64,000 nt of DNA, taken from Thinopyrum elongatum (lineage: Eukaryota; Streptophyta; Magnoliopsida; Poales; Poaceae). The notes beneath the pieces are model-generated. The model did not search any database and was not told where the DNA came from. It saw nothing but the letters and a program-made list of their open reading frames with translations. Below, piece after piece: positions 19,324 to 31,768 of the stretch. The first letter of the stretch is position 1; the number at the start of each line of letters is the position of its first letter. The position numbers and the translations under genes are program-made. The stretch spans positions 734,695,321 to 734,759,320 of the forward strand of contig CM022303.1 of assembly GCA_011799875.1 (NCBI GenBank). Direction: 5' to 3'.

Positions 19324-19676
19324 TTTATGAAAATTATGCCGACCAACGTGACATAGATGTTTTTATCTAGGAGGTATGTGAACCCGAAATTCCAACCGAC
19401 CCTATTGACGAGAGGTTAAATTTAGTTGAAGAAGAAAACAATTACCTGAAGAAGAAATTGAAAAGAATTGAGGAGGAGAAGATGAGATTGGAGTTGCATG
19501 TTGCGGATGTCGTCCATGATCACAAGATCAAGATGGATGAAATGCGCTTGAAGATTAGAAAGATAAAAAAATATGCCATTCATATTGAGGCTTGGTATCA
19601 TTATGCCGTTGGATCAATTGTTACCTTAGTTGCGATTATGATCGCATTTGTTGTTGCATTGAAATGTTTTACATAG
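19324..19676 (+). pseudogene. CACTA-borne coiled-coil protein with C-terminal membrane anchor
   Basis: From about 19324 the frame reads through a TAG at 19368-19370 and on to TAG 19674-19676; the surviving ATG-initiated part is 19458-19676 (72 aa). Residues before the anchor form a charged heptad-like helix ('LNLVEEENNYLKKKLKRIEE', then 'EKMRLELHVADVVHDHKIKM'). The C-terminus, 'GSIVTLVAIMIAFVVALKCF', is a single strong membrane helix ending three residues before the stop: a tail-anchored layout. It lies between the left promoter and the transposase. I recall near-identical ORFs in other Triticeae CACTA elements but know no function. The TAG could be one base change from CAG. Confidence 0.7.
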
Positions 19677-19848
19677 TTTCAATGTATGGTTTAATTAGAT
19701 GCTCTGGAGAGCTATGTGTTGTTCAATGAGAACTATGTATGTACTTTGGTTTTAATGTGATGATGAACTTATATTAATTTGGTCACTTCTCTATTCATGA
19801 TGTTCTATAATGGTTTTTGACACACTTAATTATATATAATGCACACAG

Positions 19849-20895
19849 ATGAACCGGCAATGGATGTACGGTGACAGACGCACCTCCGAGTACATTAAGG
19901 GCGTGCATAATTTTCTCGAAGTGACTGAGGCAAACAAGCAGAATGGTTTTATGTGTTGTCCATGCCCTAGATGTGGGAATACGAAGTCTTACTCTAACCG
20001 GAAAACCCTTCACACCCACCTGCTTGAGAAGGGTTTCATGCCACACTATAATGTTTGGACCAAGCACGGTGAAAGAGGGGTTATGATGGAAGACAACCAA
20101 GAAGAAGAGGATGATGACAACTATGTGCCCCCTAAATACGGTGGTGCTGCAACCGGGGAAGCTGATGAAGATCAAGAGGAACCAGACGATGTGCCCGATG
20201 ATGATCTTCGCCGGGTCATTGTTGATGCAAAGAGACAATGCGAAAGTGAAAAGGAGAAGTTGAAGTTCGATAGCATGTTAGAGGATCACAAAAAAGGGTT
20301 GTACCCAAATTGCGAAGATGGCAACACAAAGCTCGGTACCACACTGGAATTACTGCAGTGGAAGGCAGACAATGGTGTATCTGACAACAGATTTGAGAAG
20401 CTACTAAAAATATTGAAGAAGAAGCTTCCAAAGGATAATGAATTGCCCGACAGTACATACGGAGCAAAGAAGGTTCTATGCCCTTTAGGATTGGAGGTGC
20501 AGAAGATACATGCATGCCCTAATGACTGCATCCTCCACCGCGGTGCGTACGAGGATTTGAACGCATGCCCGATATGTGGTGCATTGCGGTATAAGATCAG
20601 ACGAGATGACCCTGGTGATGTTGAGGGCGAGCGGCCCACGAAGAGGGTTCCTGCCAAGGTGATGTGGTATGCTCCTATAATACCACGGTTGAAACATCTG
20701 TTCAGAAACAAAGAGCATGCCAAGTTGATGCGATGGCACAAAGAGGACCGTAAGAAAGACGGGAAGTTGAGAGCACCCGCTGACGGGTCGCAGTGGAGAA
20801 AAATCGAGAGAAAGTGGGGGGACTTTGCAGGTGACGCAAGGAACGTATGGTTTGGTTTAAGCGCGAATGGCATTAAGCCTTTTGGGGAGCAGAGC
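19849..20895 (+). pseudogene. TNP2-type CACTA transposase, 5' part (split by copia insertion)
   Basis: ATG 19849 follows a splice-acceptor-like 'AATGCACACAG'. Residues about 2-75 form the transposase-associated domain (Transpos_assoc) with 'CPCPRCGN' and 'KTLHTHLLEKGF'. An acidic linker follows, then the start of Transposase_21 (TNP2) with the zinc-ligand-like 'CPNDCILHR' and 'LNACPICGALRY'. The frame is open for 349 codons up to the copia insertion, then runs a few codons into the LTR. TNP2 proteins cut and join the transposon ends in the nucleus. The other part is at 30566-31768. Confidence 0.92.
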
Positions 20896-23067
20896 TGTAG
20901 GGTAACGCAGCAGAAAACAAAAATATTCTGACCTACGCACCAGCCCAGGACCACTATGGAGACTGCATACAAGGTTTGATCATTTTCGTTACCGACTCGA
21001 AGCGCAGCGGAAGTAGAGTCGATGACGATCGGCGGTGCAGATCCCCGCAGCTAAGATTTACAACCTCCCAACCGCGAGGATGTATACCCTCGTCTTCCCT
21101 TCGGACAGCCCTCTGGGAGGCTGTCGAGCAGTCCCCCAGACGATGTCGTGGACAGCCCTTCGGGAGGACCTTCGAAACTCGAACGGTCACTCGGACAGCC
21201 CTTCGGGAGGACTCACAGAACTCGGACCGTCACTTGGACAGCCCTTCGGGAGGCACTCCCGAAGAGCCCCTCGGGCACTAAGATCGAAACTACGACCTCT
21301 CTACAGAGTTGCACACATACGGTGTCATCTATCCGGCAGGGCTTCGCCGTCCAGAACTAGTTCCCACCGGAACCCAGACAGCCTTTCGGCTCTACGAAAC
21401 TCTTTTCGTGGGAGGGAGAGAGAAGCCAGATCATTGCAATGGCATGTATGTGAGAAGGGATGAGTGTGGAGGGCTGCCCCTCCACCTCTATTTATAGGAT
21501 AGCCAAGGGGTAAAGATGTCATACAAAAAAAACCCAAAGTACCCCCACTTTATGCCTTTCCACAAAAGAATAAAGATAAAAGGGGTGCCATGTGGAGCTC
21601 CAAGGAGCTCCACCATGCTTGGCCGGCCACACCCTTGGGGGACCCCCCAAGGGGGCTTCCTTAGTGCCTAAGGCATTCTAGAAGCCTTTTGGGAAATTCC
21701 CAAAAGGTGCTTTCCATAAAATTCCCAAAAAGCACTTTCACTATTCACGACGACATTTTTCAGCGTCCGTTCGAACTCAAAATATTTATGTGGGCTTAGA
21801 ACATTTCCAGTACCCACTAAAATAATTTTCAATGCGTTCTGGAACAATTCCAGTTTAGTGATTTCATCTGCGAAAAGCATCTGAAGCGGTTCCGGCAGCC
21901 CCGGAACATTTCCGGTTTTTCTTCCAGAAAATTCCCAGAAGTTTCCAGAATGATTCTGGTATCCTCCAAGAATTATCAGGCATGTGCCGAAACCATTTTG
22001 ACTTAATGGTATCCCCTGAAACAACTTTTCAGTTTCACCGGAACTCATCCGGTGACCTTTCTCTGCGGAACTTTTCCGCTGTCCGAAACTTTTCGGTGTC
22101 CGAAACTTTTTCGGTGATTTTCTCTCAGACTCCCTGTCTAGTATTCAGCAGATAGATGACCCTTAAGCGTGTGACCCTATAGGTTCGGTGAAGTATAGAC
22201 ATGACACGGAACCCCTTCCGATCAATGATCAACATCGGAGCCGTGGACACCCATATTGACCCCTATACCCACACGAATGAATATTCGAGTAAACCTCCAG
22301 TTGCCGTGTGCTATTCCTGTTGCTTCGCGATATGTTACAAATACCCGAGGTGAGACATGATGGCATCCCCGTGGGTCAACAACTTGTCCACTATGCCAGT
22401 TACCTCGTTACCGGTATTTGTTCTCTTTTCTCGTTCCCGTGTTCCGGCATCCCCGTGATCAAATCACAAAGTGTCTGGCCAGACGATGATGGATACCGTA
22501 ACACCGAGAGGGCCCAGAGATATCTCTCCATTGCCGGAGGAGCAAATCCCAATCTTGAGCTATCAAGTTACTTGACACACTTTTCCATGAACCCGTAAGC
22601 CGCCGTAATAGCCACCCATTTACGGATGACGTTTAACAAACCCCAAAGTTCATGAAGCAAGCATGAAGAAACTCGATACTCTCATAGTCTAAGGAATCAT
22701 GCAAACATTAACCATCTCTGTGTTATTAACCATTAACTTGTGACGAAAGTATCTCATAACATAACATCAATCGGGTCGATTCAACACAAATGTTCTGCTA
22801 ACATTGTGCCCTCAAAATTGCTGGCATAGTCATGCCCATGATCAGGAAAACAGGATCATCATGCAATACTTGAGCCAGTCATAGAGGCTTGACTAGGAAT
22901 ACATTTTATCGTTTATTATTCCACACGTGCATATGAGTCTTCCTACGAGCCTCGTTTTATTTGCAGACTCGAGAACCATAGCAGTTATAGCATGGAACAT
23001 AAACCTAATTATGAACAGGGAGATAATCAATAACATTTATTATTGCCTCTAGGGCATATCTCCTACA
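20896..23067 (-). repeat. 3' LTR of the copia element
   Basis: 2172 bp, ends TG...CA. By eye it differs from the other LTR at about 20 positions with no length change. It contains 'GGACAGCCCTTCGGGAGG' subrepeats at about 21104-21262. The large open frames seen here occur identically in both LTRs and are not genes. Confidence 0.96.
21104..21262. repeat. subrepeats inside the LTR
   Basis: Four copies of 'GGACAGCCCTTCGGGAGG' (the first with CTCTGGGAGG) occur at spacings of about 36-52 bp. The same set is in the other LTR at 28597-28754. They lie in the transcribed part of the LTR if the element follows the usual copia layout. Confidence 0.85.
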
Positions 23068-23080
23068 GACTCCCACTTGC
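23068..23080 (-). promoter_or_regulatory. polypurine tract of the copia element
   Basis: On the minus strand 'CAAGTGGGAGTC' abuts the 3' LTR. It primes plus-strand DNA synthesis in copia elements of this group, which typically have 'CAAGTGGGAG' here. Confidence 0.85.
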
Positions 23081-26000
23081 ACTAGAGTCAATAATCTAGT
23101 TAATGCTAATGCACTTCACACCTGTGGCACACCGGTGTAAATATGCTTCGCTTGTGGTATAGCCTGATGTCTAACGGATCTGACGACTTCAGCTCCATGT
23201 GTATCTTTGCATATCCTCGCGTTTTCACGCTTTCACAAAATTCATATTTTGTGTGGACTTGGCTTTGTATGTATGCGAATCACAGGTCGAACCTGAATTC
23301 CTCAGACTGAGTTATGGAGCAACTACTTGCAGTAGTGTCCCATTGACAAAAGCCATCTTGGAACCATACTAAGTTCATGAATGAACTATATGATTCAACA
23401 TCTTCTTTGTCACTTTAAAGGCGGCAACATACTTCGCCTCTGTTATAGAATTCGCCACAGTAACTTGTTTGGAACATTTTCCAACTAACTGTGCCACCAC
23501 ATTGTGTGTTACACAAAACCCTTAATTTAAATTGAAAATCGCTTGGAGCATGGATGAAGACTGTATCGATGTAACCTTTTACAATGAACTCTTCATGATC
23601 TCCGCTTGCGAGAAAACATGTCATCAGTGCTACTATAGTACTCAATGACCCTTTTTCACTGTTGTCCCATGATCAGTACTTTTGATCACCTTGGTATCCA
23701 TACTCGTAACAACTTTGGAGTATTGGACATATCTGGTTGTTTTACATACCATGGAATACATGATTAATCCAAACACGAAGGTGTGTGGAATCTCCATCAT
23801 GTATTTTGCTCATCAGTGTTTTTGGGACACCGAGTCTTGCGAAAACTCTTTCCATGTGACTTCGGCAAGAATCACTCCTTGGCGTTTTAAATGCTAAAAA
23901 GTTTTAGCATCTTGTCAATATGTTTTTTTTTATTGCTTAGATCCATTAGGTAAATCTATCTCCATAGATCATCATGCCTAATATAAAGGCTATTTAGCCC
24001 AAGCACTTCATCGAAAAACTATTTTCAAATGAAGTCCTAATTTGTGTCAAGAAATTTATTTCCAATTAACAATGTGTCAAGCACACAACGTTTTTTAGAA
24101 ATTTTATTATGCTCCCACTTACTTTCTTGAATCATAAGCATCTTCGTTACCCATTGATGAAGTCAAACCCCTTTGACTATTTCATCAAAACACGAAGATT
24201 CCAACTCCATTTTGCTCTCTTCTGTCCATTGCTGGAACTCTGAAGTTTGCATATGTACTAGCATCCTCTGGACTGACAAAATACCTTGGACTATAACACA
24301 TGCAAGTCCTTGGTTTTATTTCCATCAGATGGAAATCCTTTCGTCATCCTTGTTTCATATCTCATGATTGAAATATGTAATAATTGCTAGTTCAACCCGA
24401 ACCGACTTTAAGCATCGCTACGATGAAGCAACCTCAGCGTAGTCAACTCCTTGAACTTGTATATTGCAACAAGTCGAGCTTTATGGATAAAACATTTTTA
24501 TTCGTATCAGTTATAGTTCCATAAATATTCGTCAGACTCTAAGTCTTCCGAAAGGTGTATCAAGGTTTTAATCTTGAATCACTTATATGGAAACTATCTC
24601 GGATTGTATTGGCATTTAGCCAATTCCGGAGTCAGGGCCCATCAATGCTTCCTTGTGTATCGTAGGTATACTGTTGTCTAACAACAATATCTCGTTTGCG
24701 CACCTGAGAGGTTTGCACGAGCCTTGCCTACATGGTCCAGCTGCAAGTTCGACCGAAGTCCATACATTTTATTGTAGAGACTTCCGTATCAGTCGCAGTA
24801 GGAAACTCTGGAATTACTTCCAAGGTCTCTTTCCTTTGATCTGATGACGAAGATACTGTTTATCTCGTCGAGTTGCACTATTCTCCCACTCATCTTTTTG
24901 AAAGAACCATTTTCTTCAAAAAGCATACCGTTCTTAGTGGCAAACCTATTTGCCTCGGCATAGTGAGGGAGGAATACCCAACATTTTGGGATAACCTACA
25001 AAGTAGCACTTGTCTGATTTGGAATAGGTTTGTAACCTTTTACACAAGCCCCATATTCCAAATGTTAAGAAAAGATATAACATGGTTGGGCATACCATAC
25101 CATGGTGTCATTTCAACAGACCTAATGGAGCTCTTTTCAGTGTAAAAGCCGCAGTCTCTAAAGCATCACTTTAAAAGGGATAATGGCAAATTTAATTATG
25201 TCATCTTTGATCTTACCATGTCATAAATGGTTCGATTACATCTTCACGGACTTTCCTCTTGCAGTGGTGTTCCGGGAGGTGCAAGTTATGAAACCCCTTT
25301 CACAACTCATCAGACATTCGCTAAACTTGTAACTCAAATATTTCTTTCTGCAATCGAATTGTAGAAACATAATTTTCTTGTTACAATAACTTCTACTTCA
25401 TATTTGAAAACCTTTCGAATGATTTCAAAAGATCCAGACTTATGTCTCATCAAGTAAATATCCACATATCTACTTGAGTCATTTCTGAAGATAGATAAAT
25501 CCACTACTTGCAACAACCTTTATCGGACTACACACATCAAATGTATGATCACCAATAAGTTTGTTTTCCGTTCCTTATGGCCTGTGAACGGTATTTCAGT
25601 CACTTCTCTTTTCGGAGGAAAGTTGCAAGTGTCAGATGATTCAAAATCAAACGACTTCAAAATCCATCATAATGGAATTTATCCATGCGGGTTTCTCCAA
25701 TGTGACCAAATGCAGTGCCACACTTGTGTGGTATTCTTTTAGTCTTGCGACATTTAGCGTCAGTGTTATGGATGTATCATATTGCCATCAATATTCATAA
25801 CATACATCCCATCTAGGATGGAAGCTTGGCCCTTCATGTTATTCATAATACTGAACAACAGTTGTTGTTTTTATGAACAACTCTTTTGCAACAAACATTG
25901 TGCAATGGGCTAGAGTGTATGGAACTCTAAAATGAATTATGAAAGTAAACCCAGAGGTAATGTATTAATATGAATATTCATAACATACATCTCATTCATA

Positions 26001-28360
26001 ATGAAAGTATGGCCCTTATGTTATTCATAACATCGAACATCAAAAGTTCTCTTATAAACAACCTTCTTGCAAGATACCTTATGCAATGGGCTAGAGTTTG
26101 TGAAACTCCAAACGAATTATAAAAATAAATACAGACGGTAATACACCGATGGAAGGTATAGTAACATTTACTATGTTCCCCGTGTATACCTAAAACTCAT
26201 TTCTGGCTAGTCTTTCAGGCCATAGTAGTTCTTACATCGAGTTGCAACAGAAAGCAATCGAGCAGGTATCTTTGTGATTAACTCACAATACCCAAGAATC
26301 AGTGATTAACAATTTAATCATAATTCCCAAGGACTATATCTTTGACCAGCCTTCTATACATCAAAAACTTGTATGACATTCATACATGAGCTGGATATTC
26401 CAGTCTCCTTTCTTTCTGCCTTTATACTTCTAACAGTTTTACTTTCAGTATTTCTCCTACTCTCAGAAAAAGCACCGAACTTAAGAGTGGCGTTAGCCCC
26501 GGACTTCCTAGGCGTGAAAGTCTTACTAACACCCTTCGGACACTTCCTTTCTCTTTAAGTTGTTGTTTTATTCACCTTTCATCATATGGCAGGCGTTCTT
26601 CTGGATCCCTCTCTTATCAGTCTAATGCATAGTAAACTCCTTTACTAATAGTTTGCAAACCAACATTGCTTTGGATATCTCATATCTTTTAGCCTTTGTC
26701 TGTCTCTGAAAATAATTTTCAGATTCCATGAATATCACATAACTATCCAAACTTTCGAAGTTTGGGTCTCATGGAAACAAACATATTGCGCTTGACTGAA
26801 ATGGAATTCTAGCTTTTGGATCAACGGACGAGAGTCACATGATCCATAGCATAAGCGAGAGAATACCGAAAGTATGCGATAGGACAAAGTCCTTCTCGGC
26901 ACTCTTGAGGACAATCCTCACATTACGTTACCAACCGTAAAGTTTTAACCAGATATTTAACAGCTATTCAATTTTAATAGGGAAGGTGGAAATGCGAGCC
27001 ATTATTCTACAACTATTATGCAAATCACACTTAGACAGTGTTCAAAATTAATTGCACTGAGAATTAAAAGAATTAATTCTACAGTGCGCTCCCACTCAAA
27101 TCAATATCTCTCATAATTGATTGTGAGTGATTCAAGATCCGCATTTCAATTCAACGCCATTGATGGTAGCATCACTGATGACGAAAATCTCAATCGGTAG
27201 GCAAACTTGCCAATCACATCTCTATGTGACTCTTGTTCATCTTTCGATGCGTGTGTTCCGAGCTCATGACTTTCATGCCTGAAAGTCAAAGATAACCAAG
27301 TGATCTCGCTGCGAGGTCTGAACTCACCCGCCTCACACATCCCTAATCGTTCGTACCCATGTTAGCATGTGATACCCCGAAAAGTTAGGTGCCGTGACGG
27401 TGCTACACTTGGGAGAACACTAACTACTTGATATTTTTTGTGAGAGATCACCCTAATAAAAGCGACTACCGTGCAATCAAGAAGGGTGCATCATAAGGGA
27501 TAAACATCTCAGGCAATTCATAATAGCATGATATGGTATAGCCCTTTCTGACGGAGAAGTCTTTCATTTCTTCGTCTTCGAAATTCGCGTCGGTGTTCAC
27601 CTTCGCGAAGATTGCCACCACCTTGTCGATGCAGCAGATAATATTGCTATCTCTATAGCTAATAAAATAATGCATTACACAAGGTTGACACACAGGTCAT
27701 TTAAAGTGCAATCATATGGCTCCAGCCATCATGCCGAATCATGACACGCAGGTCATGTTAATCAATTTACATTATATAGTCATCTCATACATAATCAAAT
27801 TATTATGAGCACCGCTATACCAAATCACATGCACATGTAAACCCTCCTGCAAAACCAAGTTAGACGTCTCTAATCGGTTCATGCAAAAACTTGTTTTACG
27901 TGGCTTCTAAGGTTTCGAAACAAACCGAAGCTACCAACGTCCATCATCAAGTATGATAATCCAAGTCGCTAGATTAACAATGCGGGGTGTATGAAGCACG
28001 AGATAATAAAATCTCGAACCCCATACTAAACTTCATCATACGCATGACCCCCGTGCAGATCATATCTGCATTGCCCTTTCGTCTGCGAAATTTCATCTTT
28101 CTTTTTAACTACGGTGGAATTCAATGAACTGTTAGCACTTCGTTGATCAATCAGGATCGCGGATTGCCAGAACTTTGAAACTCCACCATGCTGTTATCAA
28201 GATCAGAAATATGCAAATTCCAGGGAAGCAACAAGAATATCGGGTAACAGATTTCATCTGCTACCCGCACAAATAATTTTCAGTAATAGAACTCATCTAC
28301 TACCTAATTATATTGTGCAACACCCATACATCACTATGTATTCTAGATCGCAACCTGCAT
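23081..28360 (-). pseudogene. decayed copia gag-pol polyprotein
   Basis: Fragments of the copia polyprotein can be followed along the minus strand through many stops and frameshifts. Gag-pre-integrase: 'HIGETRMDK' near 25685-25710. Integrase core: 'SSRYVDIYLMRHKSGSFE' (25410-25470). Integrase end: 'ADKCVFIGYP'-like text near 25000. Reverse transcriptase: 'VQGVDYAEV' at 24433-24460 and 'DTLLIGN' near 24062, where the YVDD motif is lost. RNase H: 'GTVSWKMFQTSYCGE' near 23460. A tandem duplication with period 183 bp (25792 and 25975) adds further damage. No frame reaches 100 residues. It can encode none of the enzymes for its own movement. Confidence 0.88.
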
Positions 28361-28371
28361 CTACGCATAGC

Positions 28372-28388
28372 ACGGCTCTTGATGCCAC
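28372..28388 (-). promoter_or_regulatory. primer-binding site of the copia element
   Basis: On the minus strand 'TGGCATCAAGAGCC' follows the 5' LTR after one or two bases. It resembles 'TGGTATCAGAGC', the complement of the 3' end of initiator tRNA-Met, with a substitution and an extra A. Confidence 0.75.
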
Positions 28389-30560
28389 TGTAGGGTAACG
28401 CAGCAGAAAACAAAAATATTCTGACCTACGCACCAGCCCAGGACCACTATGGAGACTGCATACAAGGTTTGATCATTTTCGTTACCGACTCGAAGCGCAG
28501 CGGAAGTAGAGTCGATGACGATCGGCGGTGCAGATCCCCGCAGCTAGGATTTACAACCTCCCAACCGCGAGGATGTATACCCTCGCCTTCCCTTCGGACA
28601 GCCCTCCGGGAGGTTGTCGAGCAGTCCCCCAGACGATGTCGTGGACAGCCCTTCGGGAGGACCTTCGAAACTCGAACGGTCACTCGGACAGCCCTTCGGG
28701 AGGACTCACAGAACTCGGACCGTCACTTGGACAGCCCTTCGGGAGGCACTCTCGAACAGCCCCTCGGGCACTAAGATCGAAACTACGACCTCTCTACAGA
28801 GTTGCACACATACGGTGTCATCTATCCGGCAGGGCTTCGCCGTCCAGAACTAGTTCCCACCGGAACCCAGACAGCCTTTCGGCTCTACGAAACTCTTTTC
28901 GTGGGAGGGAGAGAGAAGCCAGATCATTGCAATGGCATGTATGTGAGAAGGGATGAGTGTGGAGGGCTGCCCCTCCACCTCTATTTATAGGATAGCCAAG
29001 GGGTAAAGATGTCATACAAAAAAAACCCAAAGTACCCCCACTTTATGCCTTTCCACAAAAGAATAAAGATAAAAGGGGTGCCATGTGGAGCTCCAAGGAG
29101 CTCCACCATGCTTGGCCGGCCACACCCTTGGGGGACCCCCCAAGGGGGCTTCCTTAGTGCCTAAGGCATTCTAGAAGCCTTTTGGGAAATTCCCAAAAGG
29201 TGCTTTCCATAAAATTCCCAAAAAGCACTTTCACTATTCACGACGACATTTTTCAGCGTCCGTTCGAACTGAAAATATTTATGTGGGCTTAGAACATTTC
29301 CAGTACCCACTAAAATAATTTTCAATGCGTTCTGGAACAATTCCTGTTTAGTGATTTCATCTGCGAAAAGCATCTGAAGCGGTTCCGGCAGCCCCGGAAC
29401 ATTTCCGGTTTTTCTTCCAGAAAATTCCCAGAAGTTTCCAGAATGATTCTGGTATCCTCCAAGAATTATCAGGCATGTGCCGAAACCATTTTGACTTAAT
29501 GGTATCCCCTGAAACAACTTTTCAGTTTCACCGGAACTCATCCGGTGACCTCTCTCTGCGGAACTTTTCCGCTGTCCGAAACTTTTCGGTGTCCGAAACT
29601 TTTTCGGTGATTTTCACTCAGACTCCCTGTCTAGTATTCAGCAGATAGATGACCTTTAAGCGTGTGACCCTATAGGTTCGGTGAAGTATAGACATGACAC
29701 GGAACCCCTTCCGATCAATGATCAACATCGGAGCCGTGGACACCCATATTGACCCCTATACCCACACGAATGAATATTCGAGTGAACCTCCAGTTGCCGT
29801 GTGCTATTCCTGTTGCTTCGCGATATGTTACAAATACCCGAGGTGAGACATGATGGCATCCCCGTGGGTCAACAACTTGTCCACTATGCCAGTTACCTCG
29901 TTACCGGTATTTGTTCACTTTTCTCGTTCCCGTGTTCCGGCATCCCCGTGATCAAATCACAAAGTGTCTGGCCAGACGATGATGGATACCGTAACACCGA
30001 GAGGGCCCAGAGATATCTCTCCATCGCCGGAGGAGCAAATCCCAATCTTGAGCTATCAAGTTACTTGACACACTTTTCCATGAACCCGTAAGCCGCCGTA
30101 ATAGCCACCCATTTACGGATGACGTTTAACAAACCCCAAAGTTCATGAAGCAAGCATGAAGAAACTCGATACTCTCATGGTCTAAGGAATCATGCAAACA
30201 TTAACCATCTCTGTGTTATTAACCATTAACTTGTGAAGAAAGAATCTCAAAACATAACATCAATCGGGTCGATTCAACACAAATGTTCTGCTAACATTGT
30301 GCCCTCAAAATTGCTGGCATAGTCATGCCCATGATCAGGAAAACAGGATCATCATGCAATACTTGAGCCAGTCATAGAGGCTTGACTAGGAATACATTTT
30401 ATCATTTATTATTCCACACGTGCATATGAGTCTTCCTCCGAGCCTCGTTTTATTTGCAGACTCGAGAACCATAGCAGTTATAGCATGGAACATAAACCTA
30501 ATTATGAACAGGGAGATAATCAATAACATTTATTATTGCCTCTAGGGCATATCTCCTACA
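28389..30560 (-). repeat. 5' LTR of the copia element
   Basis: 2172 bp, the same length as 20896-23067, with about 20 differences by eye (for example near 28546, 28747 and 29266). It is followed by the right copy of the AGAGC duplication. Confidence 0.96.
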
Positions 30561-30565
30561 AGAGC

Positions 30566-31768
30566 AGCAATCAGAGCACCTGGCCCGTGACTCTATGTAT
30601 CTATAACCTTCCTCCTTGGCTGTGCATGAAGCGGAAGTTCATTATGATGCCAGTTCTCATCCAAGGCCCTAAGCAACCCGGCAACGACATTGATGTGTAC
30701 CTAAGGCCATTAGTTGAAGAACTTTTACAGCTGTGGAATGGAAAAGGTGTACGTGTGTGGGATGAGCAAGACCAGCAGGAATTTGACCTACATGCATTGC
30801 TGTTTGGAACCATCAATGATTGGCCTGCTCTCAGTAACCTTTCAGGACAGACAAACAGGGGATACCACACATGCACGCACTGTTTAGATGACACCAAAAG
30901 TATATATTTGGACAAATGTAGGAAGAATATGTACCTGGGGCATCGTCAATTTCTTTCGACCAACCATCAATGTCGAAAGAAAGGCAAGCATTTCAAAGGC
31001 GAGGTAGATCAGCGGAAGAAGCCCGCCGTCCGTACTGGTGATCACATACTTGCTATGGTCAATGATTTACATGTAATATTTGGAAAGGGTCCCAGCGGAC
31101 TATCTGTTCCGAATGACGCTGAGGGACGCGCACCCATGTGGAAGAAGAGATCTATATTTTGGGACCTACCCTATTGGAAAGACCTAGAGGTCCGCTCTGC
31201 AATCGATGTGATGCACGTGACGAAGAATCTTTGCGTGAAGCTGCTAGGCTTCTTGGGCGTGTATGGGAAGACAAAAGATACACCGGAAGCACGGGAGGAC
31301 CAGCAACGTGTGCACGAAAAAGACGGCATGCCTCCAAAGCAGTATGAAGGTCCTGCCAGCTACGCTCTTACCAAAGAAGAGAAGGAAATCTTCTTTGAAT
31401 GCCTGCTCAGTATGAAGGTCCCGTCTGGCTTCTCGTCGAATATAAAGGGAATAATAAATATGGCAGAGAAAAAGTTCCAGAACCTAAAGTCTCATGACAG
31501 CCACGTGATTATGACGCAACTACTTCCGGATGCATTGAGGGGGCTTCTACCAGAAAACGCTCGATTAGCCATTGTGAAGTTATGTGCATTCCTCAATGCA
31601 ATCTCTCAGAAGGTGATCGATCCAGAAATCCTACCAAGGTTAAGGAGTGATTTGGCGCAATGTCTTGTCAGTTTCGAGCTGGTGTTCCCACCATCCTTCT
31701 TCAATATCATGACGCACGTCCTAGTTCATCTAGTCAACTTTTTAGCACATGCTATGTGGGTGAAATGA
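30566..31768 (+). pseudogene. TNP2-type CACTA transposase, 3' part (truncated)
   Basis: The frame continues exactly from 20895: 349 codons lie left of the insertion, and 400 codons plus a stop lie right of the second AGAGC, in the same phase. The part holds most of the Transposase_21 region ('YNLPPWLCMKRKFIMMPVLI', 'YHTCTHCLDDTKSIYLDKC', 'DLPYWKDLEVRSAIDVMHVT') and the start of the following DUF4218-like region ('FNIMTHVLVHLV'). After 'HLV' (about 31735) the sequence changes to CACTA non-coding DNA and the frame ends after 'NFLAHAMWVK'. Homologues continue for several hundred residues, so the C-terminus was lost by deletion or rearrangement before the copia insertion could matter. Confidence 0.92.

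Larger units (their letters stand above)
20896..30560 (-). mobile_element. copia LTR retrotransposon (BARE/Angela-like) inserted in the TNP2 gene
   Basis: Two 2172-bp LTRs (20896-23067 and 28389-30560) flank 5321 bp of internal DNA. The 5-bp duplication AGAGC lies at 20891-20895 and 30561-30565. On the minus strand the LTR starts 'TGTAGGAGATATGCCCTAGA', close to BARE/Angela LTR starts. A primer-binding site and polypurine tract are in the right places. The internal domains are in copia order (gag, integrase, reverse transcriptase, RNase H) but full of stops. Confidence 0.96.

Noticed and set aside
20286..20972. 228-aa open frame on the minus strand
   Set aside because: It is the antisense of the TNP2 transposase coding region; the plus frame has recognisable domains and the antisense has none.
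21035..22598. Several open frames (up to 142 aa) in the LTR at 20896-23067
   Set aside because: They recur at the same relative places in the second LTR because the LTRs are near-identical. They are repeat-rich and have no domain.
25334..25516. Separate small gene in the copia interior
   Set aside because: The frame is the copia integrase core ('SRYVDIYLMRHKSGSFE') and belongs to the decayed polyprotein.
30601..30915. 104-aa minus-strand frame
   Set aside because: Shadow of the TNP2 3' part.
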